Shown: piece by piece, positions 18,556-27,259 of the stretch
How positions within the stretch are numbered: the first letter of the stretch is position 1
Layout: each line of letters opens with the position of its first letter
Source of the DNA: Photobacterium damselae
GTDB taxonomy: Bacteria > Pseudomonadota > Gammaproteobacteria > Enterobacterales > Vibrionaceae
Reading direction: 5' to 3'
NCBI RefSeq assembly: GCF_003026815.1
Contig: NZ_PYOG01000003.1
Location: 124,001 to 188,000, forward strand
DNA length: 64,000 nt
Program-made: the position numbers and the translations under genes
The notes under the pieces: model-generated
The model's input: the letters and a program-made list of their open reading frames with translations, nothing else
Told to the model about the DNA's origin: nothing
Databases searched by the model: none

Positions 18556-18834
18556 TTATCGTGCAGCTGCACTAGTATCAACGGGTTTAGATTCATAAAT
18601 ATCTTTTACAGCAGATAAGATAAAAACGGCCGAAAAAAACAGACTGATGTACCACTTAGCATAGAGAAAATCTGTTAGATGCTGTTCCAATACTAAATGA
18701 ATTAGCGTGGATACTGAGACAACTTGGAGAAAAACAATAATACCTTGTTGCCAGCGTGGTTTCTGATAACAACTAAAACGCATCATAATTAAAAAGAAAA
18801 TTACAGATGCACTTGTTGCAAGCCAAACACTCAT
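18556..18834 (-). CDS. Small hypothetical membrane protein
   Basis: 92 residues with three hydrophobic segments (about 3-19, 30-50 and 58-78) and a short polar tail. I do not recognise a family. It lies 41 bp upstream of the tatA/E gene on the same strand, so the two may be cotranscribed. It follows kdpDE at 107 bp. A GGGACATAA stretch precedes the ATG as a weak RBS. Confidence 0.65.
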   Translation of the reverse strand: MSVWLATSASVIFFLIMMRFSCYQKPRWQQGIIVFLQVVSVSTLIHLVLEQHLTDFLYAKWYISLFFSAVFILSAVKDIYESKPVDTSAAAR

Positions 18835-18941
18835 AGTTTATGTCCCTTATAATGAATTAATTTCATCCTAGCGACTTTTATCTATGGATAGTGTAAGTAT
18901 TACTTAAGTGCATATAAATTTTTTATAAAGAGATTACCTAT

Positions 18942-19637
18942 TTAGTCATCAGCAATTAAGCGATAGCCAACACCATTCTCAGTAATAATATGTTTAGGTT
19001 GAGCTGGGCAATACTCAATCTTATGTCGAAGTTGGGCTATATGAATTCGAACATAATGTGCATGCTCAGTATAATTTCCACCCCACACCTCTTTTAATAT
19101 CTGCTTATGAGTAAGCACTTTCCCCATATTTTTAGCCATCAATAATAAGATCTTATACTCTTTAGGCGTTAATTTAATGGCTTCATCACCACGCATTACA
19201 GTTTGCATAACTAAGTCCATTGTTACATCACCAAACTGATAGCTGGTTACATCGCTGATTGGCGTCTGAGAAGTCAACCGTAATGCCACCCGAATACGAG
19301 CCAACAGTTCTTCACTGCCAAAGGGTTTGGTTAGGTAATCATTAGCTCCAGCATCAAGGGCTAAGACTTTATCGGTTTCTTTATCTCGCGCTGAAATCAC
19401 AATTATTGGCGTTTCAGTCCAAGTCCTTAATTCTTTGGTAAAATCCAGTCCATCGGCATCGGGTAGACCTAAATCGAGCAAAATCAAATTAGGGCTCCAG
19501 GTTGCTATTTGTCGCAGTCCCTCTTGTGCTGTTTCAGCCGTTTTTACTTGGTAGCCGTGCCCTGTAGTTAAAATATCTAAGAAACGACGAATTGGCGCTT
19601 CATCTTCAATAATAAGAATTTTTATATCACTATTCAT
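18942..19637 (-). CDS. kdpE: Response regulator KdpE (OmpR/PhoB family)
   Basis: 231 residues. The receiver domain (1-120) has the acidic pair IEDEAP, the phospho-acceptor Asp in LILLDLGLPDADG, and the conserved Lys in LTKPFG. The C-terminal winged helix (about 130-228) carries KLTPKEYKILLLMAKN and THKQILKEVWG, matching KdpE. It overlaps the end of kdpD by eight bases, which suggests translational coupling. In E. coli KdpE activates kdpFABC; those genes are not in this window, and kup lies immediately upstream instead. Confidence 0.93.
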   Translation of the reverse strand: MNSDIKILIIEDEAPIRRFLDILTTGHGYQVKTAETAQEGLRQIATWSPNLILLDLGLPDADGLDFTKELRTWTETPIIVISARDKETDKVLALDAGANDYLTKPFGSEELLARIRVALRLTSQTPISDVTSYQFGDVTMDLVMQTVMRGDEAIKLTPKEYKILLLMAKNMGKVLTHKQILKEVWGGNYTEHAHYVRIHIAQLRHKIEYCPAQPKHIITENGVGYRLIADD

Positions 19638-21099
19638 AAATATCCGTTAACTCATACCGTTCACAAGGGATCTGGACTGTAAAAATAGAACCGCCCCCCT
19701 CTCTAGATGCTACCGATATCGTTCCTTTGTGTGCTGACACGATTAATTTACAGATAGCTAATCCTAACCCTGTACCTTTCACTTTTACATGCTCTGAACG
19801 ATAAAAACGTTCAAATATACGTTGAGTATCTTCAGGAGCGACCCCACAGCCACGATCGGCGATTGAAAAAACAAAAGCACCATCTAGATAACACGTTGAT
19901 ATATCTATAGGACTATTACCAGAACTGTATTTTGCTGCGTTTTCAATAAGATTTGCGATAACTTGTTCAATTAACGTGTAATCTAATGAGACTAACATCG
20001 TATCGCCTACCAAGCTAATAGGATGCTGCTTTAAGAGTAATTCGACCCGTTTTATTGCACTGCCAATAACCTCTTCAGGCTCAACCCAATCACATTTTGG
20101 CACAAGAGTCTTAATGCTATAGCGACTGATATCCAGTAACTTAGTTAAGCTTCGATTTAAGCTATACCCTTCTTCAGCAATTGATTGCAATAATTCTTGT
20201 TTTGTCTGTGGTGGCAAATGGATATTGGGATCATTAAGCGTTGTAGCTGACCCGATGATTGAACCTAAAGGCGTTTTCAAATCATGAGATACTGCAGCTA
20301 ATAAGGTGTTACGCATCTGCTCCATTTGGTTAGCTTCTTTAACCATCGCCAAGGCATGATTGGCTTCTGAACGGGCCAGCGACAAACTGATTAAAGTACT
20401 TAAGATAGGATTAAACGTTGTAGGTTGATAAAACTCGACAACCAGTACACCAAACACACCGTTTTGACTATATAGCGGATGTAATTCCACATGGGCTGAA
20501 ACGGACTGGATATCGTCACATCCCTTTTGATAATACGCTTCAACCTGCTCAATAAAATGGGTCTGTTCTAAATTCTCATGAGAAGCTAAGCAATATAAAT
20601 TAGGTTGAAACAACCAGACTTGAGCTTTAATTTGTCGACAGCTTGCTAAATGCTGAATTGAAGCTTCGGCAATTTCTACGCTCTCATTCAGTGAGGCAAG
20701 AACAGAAGCAAGACCATAATTGCTTTTTAGCTCAGAACGAAGCGCGATATTTTTATGCAGCTCTCTTTGTTGCGATTGGGTGATCTTAACCGCAAATACC
20801 CCACTAAAAGCCATTACAGCAAAAGTAATGATGTGCTGATAGTTCTGAAATTTAAATGAATTGTGTTCAGGTAGTACAAAAAAATGAAACGCTACAATAC
20901 TCATTGCCGTAATGACATATGCCATGCGTTTTCTTAACCAAAAACCACTTACAATATTAAGAAGTAACAATAACATTGCCGTATCGGTTTCAATGATAAC
21001 ATCACGAAAACGAACTCCGACATAAGTAACCAAAGCGTATAAGGTAAACAAACAGAGTATTTTCTTTCCATCAGCCCAAGTAAATTGATTGTTCATCAA
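19630..21099 (-). CDS. kdpD: Short KdpD-type sensor histidine kinase lacking the N-terminal KdpD/USP domains
   Basis: 489 residues against about 890 in E. coli KdpD. Only the C-terminal half exists: four membrane helices (about 11-110, DUF4118), a GAF-like domain (about 140-255), HisKA with AVSHDLKTPLGSI (phospho-His), and an ATPase domain with NLIENAAKYS, DRGCGV and GTGLGLAI. The cytoplasmic N-terminal domain that senses ATP or c-di-AMP and binds universal-stress-like proteins is absent. Upstream of the ATG is a terminator, not more coding sequence, so this is a natural short form and not a frameshift. It presumably senses K+ or turgor through the membrane/GAF part. Confidence 0.9.
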   Translation of the reverse strand: MMNNQFTWADGKKILCLFTLYALVTYVGVRFRDVIIETDTAMLLLLLNIVSGFWLRKRMAYVITAMSIVAFHFFVLPEHNSFKFQNYQHIITFAVMAFSGVFAVKITQSQQRELHKNIALRSELKSNYGLASVLASLNESVEIAEASIQHLASCRQIKAQVWLFQPNLYCLASHENLEQTHFIEQVEAYYQKGCDDIQSVSAHVELHPLYSQNGVFGVLVVEFYQPTTFNPILSTLISLSLARSEANHALAMVKEANQMEQMRNTLLAAVSHDLKTPLGSIIGSATTLNDPNIHLPPQTKQELLQSIAEEGYSLNRSLTKLLDISRYSIKTLVPKCDWVEPEEVIGSAIKRVELLLKQHPISLVGDTMLVSLDYTLIEQVIANLIENAAKYSSGNSPIDISTCYLDGAFVFSIADRGCGVAPEDTQRIFERFYRSEHVKVKGTGLGLAICKLIVSAHKGTISVASREGGGSIFTVQIPCERYELTDIYE

Positions 21100-21121
21100 A
21101 CGTTCTATTCATCTAATAATC

Positions 21122-21151
21122 AAAGGAAAAGGCGTAACACTACGCCTTTAT
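21122..21151 (-). terminator. Hairpin between kup and kdpD
   Basis: A 9-bp stem AAAGGCGTA/TACGCCTTT with a 4-nt loop and a pyrimidine-rich tail on the minus strand, just past the kup stop. It may be partial, because only about 20 bp remain before kdpD. Confidence 0.7.
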
Positions 21152-21163
21152 ATATCTATCTTG

Positions 21164-23026
21164 TTATATCTCTAAGTGAACTCCAATTTCAATTAATCGA
21201 TCCTGAGGTACACTAAGCCGTTCTGACGTTCGCAGCGCATTTCGACTCAATAAAATAAATAATCGAGCTTTTAAATCGTGCCACCAGCTAACATGTTTTA
21301 CCTTCATTCGCTCTGAAGACATAAAGAATATGGTTTCTGCTGGGTGCAAAGTCAGTTCTTTAGTACAGCACCCATGATAAATCTGTTCAATATCCAATGT
21401 TTCCTGATAGCCCACATACGCAATCATCTGCCAAAACGACGGAGATAATTGACGAACTTCTAATCGCTTTAATGGATGGACCCAAGGTTGATCAACATAT
21501 TTATACGTCAGTAGAACATTACGCTCATGAAGGATTTCGTTGTATTTTAAATTATTCACTAACGATGACGGTACCTGATTTTCGTTACTAGATAAATAAA
21601 CCGCAGTACCTGATGCTCTAGACCATTGTTTTTGCTCAAGCTCTTTGACCATTGCATCAATGGAAAGAGATGGCTTGAACAGGGTAGTAATTCTCTCTCT
21701 TTCTTGATACCAGATGATCATAAGTAGGAAGACTAGTGAACCAATCGTCAGTGGTAACCATCCCCCATCTGCAAACTTTAATGATGTTGAGATAAATAAC
21801 AATAGATCATAACTCACCATTAATATCGCGTAAGTTATCACTGTTTTTCTTGACCAATTCCACAAGTATCTTGAAACCACCAAAATAAATAGTGATGAAA
21901 TTAACATCGTAGCCGTCACAGCAATGCCATAAGCCGCTGCTAACCGAGTTGATGAGCCGAAAGTTACGACAACGGTAATAACCAAAATGAACAGCAGAAA
22001 GTTCGCCATAGGCACGTAGATCTGCCCTTGCTCATGATGAGAAGTATGGTGAATACGTACAGGGGGCAAGAACCCTAAGTTAATCGCCTGACGAGTCAGT
22101 GAAAAAATCCCAGAAATAACAGCTTGAGAAGCGATCACCGTTGCAAAGGTAGCCAAAATAACAAGAGGCAGACGTAATGCATTAGGGGCTAACATAAAAA
22201 ATGGGTTTTCAATTGCTTTAGCATGACTTAATACTAACGCACCTTGTCCAAAATAATTCAAAACCAGACAAGGCATTACAACAAAAAACCAAGCTAAGCG
22301 TATTGGTTTAATCCCAAAGTGACCCATATCTGCATATAGCGCTTCAACACCTGTCACCGCAAGAACCACAACCCCCAAAGTGAACAGAGTGGCAACTCCA
22401 TGATGAAAAATAAACCCTACAGCATAATGTGGAGACAACGCTTTAATCACAATTGGGTTATCAATAATGGCATTGGCTCCTAATACCCCAATGCAGACAA
22501 ACCAAATAAGCATGACAGGAGCAAATAATTGACCGATTTTACCCGAGCCAAACTTTTGAATAGCAAATAATGCACAAATAATCGTAATTGAAATAGGCAG
22601 AATCATAGGTTGTAAATCAGGGTTGATTACGCTGATACCTTCAACCGCAGATAAAACCGACATGGCTGGAGTGATGATTGCTTCACCAAAGAAGAAACCT
22701 GCAGCCAACATACCCAAAAATAGTATTGAGATTTTTAACTGCTTTGGCGCTACACCATGAGCTAATGAAGCAAGGGTTAAAATCCCTCCCTCACCTTTGT
22801 TTGAAGCCTGAGTGACCAGAGATAGATACTTAATACAAACAGTAAGAATAAACGTCCAGAAAACCAGCGAAAGGATGCCAAAAACGTTCGCTTGGTTTAT
22901 CGCGATTGAGTGTTCACCATCAAACATTGCTTTGAATGCGTATAAAGGGCTCGTACCAATATCGCCATACACAATCCCAATAGATAGGCATGTTAATACC
23001 AATAAAGACTGTTTTTGATTTTGCAT
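21164..23026 (-). CDS. kup: Kup (TrkD) low-affinity K+ uptake protein
   Basis: 620 residues, about 12 membrane helices and a cytoplasmic C-terminal domain, as in E. coli Kup (622). The start has YGDIGTSPLYAFKAMF, the Kup signature, followed by SNKGEGGILTLASLA and FFGEAIITPAMSVLSAVEGI. It imports K+ by K+/H+ symport. It is 64 bp upstream of kdpD in the same direction, so a Kdp-type two-component system may control it. This is a non-standard partnership inferred from position. Confidence 0.95.
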   Translation of the reverse strand: MQNQKQSLLVLTCLSIGIVYGDIGTSPLYAFKAMFDGEHSIAINQANVFGILSLVFWTFILTVCIKYLSLVTQASNKGEGGILTLASLAHGVAPKQLKISILFLGMLAAGFFFGEAIITPAMSVLSAVEGISVINPDLQPMILPISITIICALFAIQKFGSGKIGQLFAPVMLIWFVCIGVLGANAIIDNPIVIKALSPHYAVGFIFHHGVATLFTLGVVVLAVTGVEALYADMGHFGIKPIRLAWFFVVMPCLVLNYFGQGALVLSHAKAIENPFFMLAPNALRLPLVILATFATVIASQAVISGIFSLTRQAINLGFLPPVRIHHTSHHEQGQIYVPMANFLLFILVITVVVTFGSSTRLAAAYGIAVTATMLISSLFILVVSRYLWNWSRKTVITYAILMVSYDLLLFISTSLKFADGGWLPLTIGSLVFLLMIIWYQERERITTLFKPSLSIDAMVKELEQKQWSRASGTAVYLSSNENQVPSSLVNNLKYNEILHERNVLLTYKYVDQPWVHPLKRLEVRQLSPSFWQMIAYVGYQETLDIEQIYHGCCTKELTLHPAETIFFMSSERMKVKHVSWWHDLKARLFILLSRNALRTSERLSVPQDRLIEIGVHLEI

Positions 23027-23233
23027 TTTGTTGTTATGGGCCGCCTAATTGTTTAGGACACGACACAATACCTTACGTCATTTAAGAAGGAGGAAGAGTA
23101 ACAAGCGGCATGTAAAGTTGCGGTATATATTCGGCTGGGAGATATAAAAAAGATATAAAGTTTGTTTAATTAACAAGCTAAATGATATGTTTATCAACAC
23201 TGTTTATTTGACATTTTTAGCATCTAGCAGATA

Positions 23234-23269
23234 CAAAAATACCGATACCCAAAGGCATCGGCATTTTTA
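23234..23269 (-). terminator. Intrinsic terminator after the MFS gene
   Basis: An 11-bp stem (two G-T pairs) around GCCGATGCC/GGGTATCGG is followed by TTTTT on the minus strand, right after the MFS stop. Confidence 0.82.
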
Positions 23270-23282
23270 ATAAATTGATCGA

Positions 23283-24749
23283 TTATAGATTTTCGATATT
23301 CTTACCCGACGTTTCAAAACGATACTTATGAGTAACCCAAGCACCCAACAAAGAAGTAACAACAAGAGTCAGTAACAGTGAAAAGACACCAATCACATGT
23401 AAGAGTATAGGGAACATAAATGCAGTAAGAATCGCCCCTAACTTAGCAATGGATGCAGCAAATCCCGCACCTTTAGCTCGGATTTTTACTGGAAATACTT
23501 CTCCTGAAATCAAATATGTTTGTGCATTTGGGCCTAAATTATTCATAAAGTTGAACAGCATGAAACCCAAAAATAGTACATAAATCTGATAATCACTATG
23601 TACTTTTACCGATACTGCCGCTAACAAAAGTCCTACTGCGCAGCCAACAAAGCCATAGATCTGCAGTTTCATACGACCAATCGATTCTGAAAAAATAATC
23701 GCACAGATAACACCAACAATTAATAGCGAATCAATTAGCGCCGTACCTTTAGCAGAATAAATAATATTGGCAATAGTGTTATGTAACTCATCAGCCCCAG
23801 CTATGGTTTGATGCTCTAGGACTGAGGCCAAAATTACCGGGGTAAAAATACCAATACCATAAGTCCCCAGATCCTGAATAAACCAAGGAGCAGAGGCCAA
23901 TATTGTTTTTGCTCGATATTTTTCTTTAAACAGCTTTTTATAACCGTGTAACCATGACTGGACTTCTACTTCATCTTGTACTGGCTCACTGCGAAGTGCC
24001 ATATCACATGCTTGGTCACGGTTTAGTAAACGTTTTAGACAGCGCTCTGCATCTTGCTTTCGATTTTTAGATAGTAACCAGTGAGCACTCTCCGGTATAA
24101 AAAATCGGGCAATAGTAATCGCTAACGATGGCACTAAAGCTAAAACATACATTACTCGCCATGCATTAACATCTTCCACGTAAGAGAGCACTACAATACC
24201 AGTTAAAATGCCCATCAAGACGCCAACGGACTGGAAAGCAAACGCCCCAAGAACCAATTTACCACGATTCTTAGTTGGGATACTCTCGGAAATCATTAGG
24301 TGCGCAGTCGGATAATCACAGCCTAGTGCTAAACCAATACCAAAGTTGAATAGCAATACACACCAATAGGATTGACTAAATGCCATACCGACCAAGCACA
24401 CAGATAGCAAGGCCATCTCTATAATGAACATTTTCTTACGTCCATAGAGATCAGACAGTCCACCAAGTGCGCTAGCGCCAATTAAAATACCAAATAATAT
24501 AGAAGAACTAATTGTACCTTTTTGAAACTCAGTTAATTGAAATTGAAGTGTAATCAATGGCAGCGTTAGCCCCATCATAAATACGATCATACCTTCAAAA
24601 AACTTTCCAAATGTCGCCAACAACCAAATACGCCATTGCACCTTGGTCATTGACATATAAGAAATCTTTGACTCTTCATGCCAACTTGATATGTCATCAA
24701 TATAGGTCTGAATTGTCTTTTGTGATTGAATCTCAATTTCTTGATTCAT
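23283..24749 (-). CDS. MFS transporter, metabolite/sugar-porter-like
   Basis: 488 residues (a start four codons upstream is equally possible; neither has a strong RBS). Twelve membrane helices are preceded by an unusually long soluble N-terminus of about 45 residues. The family motifs GGLSDLYGRKK (loop 2-3) and PESAHWLL (after helix 6) place it with the sugar/organic-acid porter group (SP/AAHS-like). A long charged loop (about 220-280) follows. The substrate is unknown. The gene is monocistronic, with a terminator downstream and 575 bp of AT-rich DNA upstream. Confidence 0.85.
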   Translation of the reverse strand: MNQEIEIQSQKTIQTYIDDISSWHEESKISYMSMTKVQWRIWLLATFGKFFEGMIVFMMGLTLPLITLQFQLTEFQKGTISSSILFGILIGASALGGLSDLYGRKKMFIIEMALLSVCLVGMAFSQSYWCVLLFNFGIGLALGCDYPTAHLMISESIPTKNRGKLVLGAFAFQSVGVLMGILTGIVVLSYVEDVNAWRVMYVLALVPSLAITIARFFIPESAHWLLSKNRKQDAERCLKRLLNRDQACDMALRSEPVQDEVEVQSWLHGYKKLFKEKYRAKTILASAPWFIQDLGTYGIGIFTPVILASVLEHQTIAGADELHNTIANIIYSAKGTALIDSLLIVGVICAIIFSESIGRMKLQIYGFVGCAVGLLLAAVSVKVHSDYQIYVLFLGFMLFNFMNNLGPNAQTYLISGEVFPVKIRAKGAGFAASIAKLGAILTAFMFPILLHVIGVFSLLLTLVVTSLLGAWVTHKYRFETSGKNIENL

Positions 24750-25324
24750 GTTATACGTCAACAGTGTTTATAGCCAACACGGCTAATACGAGTATTAAAC
24801 ATGCGGGTATTCAAACATAGATACCAATCAGAAATAAAATATATTTTATTATGCTAATTCACCAAGCTATGTACTTTGCCTTGATGAATAGTGCTATAAT
24901 ACTAAGTTGGCTGACTCAGAATCAAAAAAGATATTTACAAATCAACAACTTAGCTAGATAGCGCTTAATGCCGCCAACACTTTTTGTTTGTATTTTAAGC
25001 AAAATTTAGTTGTATCCGATCATATTTAAAATCTTATATATTAAAATCGATATGATATAGCATACTGTTAAAAACAGTGTTTTACCCTCAATTTAAATTA
25101 TTTGTTTAAAAAATCGCAAATGAGTTAATTTAGAGTAACTTAGAAATCTCGAATAAGTAATTGCTATCTTTATGAAAAATTTATACAAAAAAGTAAGTAC
25201 TTAATAGTATTCTTATACAGTAGTAATAAAAATAATAAAGCGACTGTGAATATTATCTCAAAAAATCGAAATATCTTTTCGACTTTACCGCTAAATAAAA
25301 TAATCCATAAAGCCGAAAACCAAT
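24750..25324. other. Gene-free AT-rich region (575 bp)
   Basis: No reading frame with an RBS in either direction. It contains the presumed MFS promoter at its left, an imperfect hairpin around 25067-25082 (CTGTTAAAAACAG), and the probable GntR terminator at its right. Nothing else is identifiable. An unrecognised small RNA cannot be excluded. Confidence 0.5.
25259..25283 (-). terminator. Weak intrinsic terminator after the GntR gene
   Basis: A 6-bp AT-rich stem TCGAAA/TTTCGA is followed by six T residues on the minus strand, about 40 bp past the stop. Confidence 0.5.
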
Positions 25325-26062
25325 TTACAATGTAGTCTTAAAATTAAATCGATAAAAATCACTTCGACAAATCGCTGTACCATATTCTAAGACGACACCG
25401 TTTTGATCTTTACTTGATAGCTCAACCTTCATTAATGGCGATCCTTTAGGGATATCAAGTAAGAGCGCTTCATCCGCGGTTGGAACATAGATACTTAACG
25501 AATAATCTTGTTGCTTAGGCACGATACCCATAGTTTCCCAATACTCATATAAAGATCCATCCAGTAAATCAGGACGAGGCATAAAACACTGTGGAATGTA
25601 GGTCGTTTCAATTGAGACTGGAACATTATCGATCAAGCGAACTCGTTTAATATGAGAAATTACGTCACCGACAATGACGCCCAGTTTTCTAGCTAAAAAA
25701 TCATCTGCACAAACAGGAGTTCGAATAATCCAACGGTTAGTGACCTTCCCTTTTGATTTCAATTGCGATGAAAAACCACCACCAGCAAGATCATACTGGA
25801 CTGGCAACTGGATCACTGTTCCTTTACCGTGTTGTTTAACTACAGTACCTTCAATTTGTAATTCAGCTAATGCTTTTACAATTGTCACTCGTGACACGGC
25901 CAATTCTTGAGCGAGCTTCCTTTCCGAGAGCAAAACGCTGCCATGAACTAACATCTTGTTATTTATAGCTATTTCAATCGAATCTTTTAACTGAATATAG
26001 AGCGGCTTACTCAATTCAGCATTAAGATTATTTTTTATAAATCTGATTAAAGACAGTTCCAT
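25325..26062 (-). CDS. GntR-family (HutC/FarR group) transcriptional regulator
   Basis: 245 residues from ATG 26062, chosen because AAAGG precedes it and the protein then starts with the normal GntR layout; a longer frame upstream would add a meaningless hydrophobic stretch. The winged helix (about 10-80) holds LSERKLAQELAVSRVTIVKALAELQIEG. The C-terminal UTRA ligand domain (about 95-240) has the usual VCADDFLARKLGV-like and ISIETTYIP-like strands. It is divergent from the ADP-ribosylglycohydrolase/permease/kinase operon, matching the place of E. coli YegW beside yegTUV. It probably represses that operon. Confidence 0.9.
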   Translation of the reverse strand: MELSLIRFIKNNLNAELSKPLYIQLKDSIEIAINNKMLVHGSVLLSERKLAQELAVSRVTIVKALAELQIEGTVVKQHGKGTVIQLPVQYDLAGGGFSSQLKSKGKVTNRWIIRTPVCADDFLARKLGVIVGDVISHIKRVRLIDNVPVSIETTYIPQCFMPRPDLLDGSLYEYWETMGIVPKQQDYSLSIYVPTADEALLLDIPKGSPLMKVELSSKDQNGVVLEYGTAICRSDFYRFNFKTTL

Positions 26063-26153
26063 TGCATGAGCCTTTATAATTATTATCAATGATATGCTGG
26101 CAACTATAGTAACAAATAATGTGGCGATAATCACAATGGAATCATAAAACAAT

Positions 26154-26173
26154 TTAACTGGACTTAAACTGGA
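26154..26173. promoter_or_regulatory. Candidate GntR operator: tandem TAACTGGA-type repeat
   Basis: TTAACTGGA (26154-26162) is repeated as TAAACTGGA (26165-26173) with an 11-bp period, one helical turn, in the divergent space about 40 bp before the operon start. It is a plausible binding site for the adjacent regulator. No experimental or comparative support was available. Confidence 0.35.
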
Positions 26174-26212
26174 TTTATCATGCACGAAGTTTAATTTATA
26201 GGACAGACTTAG

Positions 26213-27247
26213 ATGACTCATGCTGATATCGTCACACTTATTCATACTCAAGATCGTATTTTAGGCTGCCTGTATGGTCAGGCATTGGGTGATACCATGG
26301 GGATGCCTTCTGAACTTTGGCCAAAAAGCCGTGTTGAACAACATTTTGGATGGATTAACACTCTACTTGATGGTCCTGCAGAAAATATTGCCGCCAACGA
26401 GTTTAAAGCAGGCGAATATACCGACGATACAGCCCAATGTGTTGCTCTTATGGATGCGATTATTGAAGCTAAAGGTGATATCGAACCCTATCTTATCGCT
26501 TCACATATTATGGCTTGGGCTAAACGTATTAATGCATTTGAGAAGAACATCTTAGGTCCAACATCAAAAGCCGCTTTAAATGCTCTTGATCAAGGTATTT
26601 CTTTTGAAGAGATTGAAGCAAACGGCGTCACTAACGGCTCAGCAATGCGAGTTTCACCCATTGGTTGCTTACTGCCGACCTATGATAGAGCCGCTTTTAT
26701 TAATGGGGTTCGTCTTTCTTGCCTACCAACCCATAAATCCGATATTGCGATTGCTGGGGCCAGCGTTATTGCTTGGGCGATCAGTCGAGCCATTGAAGGT
26801 GCAAGCTGGAACATCATAAAACAAGAAATTATCCCCCTAGCGAACGAAACTCAACAAACGTTTGAGTCTACATTCAGTCCACTTCTTGGCGAACGTATCC
26901 AATATGCGTTAAATGTTGTCGCCTCTGAACATAATGAACAACAAGGCCTAACCAATTTATACCAAAAAGTAGGCGCGGGAATGGACATTATTGAATCAAT
27001 TCCAACCGCTATTGCTTTGGTTGAACTGTCCAACACTGATCCACATTTGTGTGCTGAGCTAGCCGCTAATTTAGGCGGAGATACCGATACCATTGGCGCA
27101 ATGGCAACTGCAATCTGTGGTGCTATCCATGGAATAAATCGCATTTCAAACGATACCGTTGACCAAATTAATCAAGCAAACCACATCGATTTTACCCCTT
27201 ATGCAGCGGCGTTATGCCAATTCCGCGAAGCTAACTTGTCAAAATAA
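26213..27247 (+). CDS. ADP-ribosylglycohydrolase (DraG/YegU) family protein
   Basis: 344 residues, all-alpha Mg-dependent fold. Metal-binding motifs are seen in GQALGDTMG, GEYTDDTAQCV and GGDTDTIGAMA. Although the family includes DraG and removes ADP-ribose from proteins, YegU-like members are found in nucleoside operons and may cleave N-glycosidic bonds of small molecules. The permease (start 27260) follows 12 bp later, then the PfkB kinase overlaps. The set strongly resembles E. coli yegU-yegV with a different transporter. A role as a nucleoside or nucleoside-like N-glycosidase is inferred from context. Confidence 0.9.
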   Translation: MTHADIVTLIHTQDRILGCLYGQALGDTMGMPSELWPKSRVEQHFGWINTLLDGPAENIAANEFKAGEYTDDTAQCVALMDAIIEAKGDIEPYLIASHIMAWAKRINAFEKNILGPTSKAALNALDQGISFEEIEANGVTNGSAMRVSPIGCLLPTYDRAAFINGVRLSCLPTHKSDIAIAGASVIAWAISRAIEGASWNIIKQEIIPLANETQQTFESTFSPLLGERIQYALNVVASEHNEQQGLTNLYQKVGAGMDIIESIPTAIALVELSNTDPHLCAELAANLGGDTDTIGAMATAICGAIHGINRISNDTVDQINQANHIDFTPYAAALCQFREANLSK

Positions 27248-27259
27248 AGGACTACTTAT

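Noticed and set aside
19630..21099. Frameshifted or truncated kdpD pseudogene
   Set aside because: The short frame has its own start, all kinase motifs, and a terminator directly upstream, so there is no missing 5' part in the DNA.
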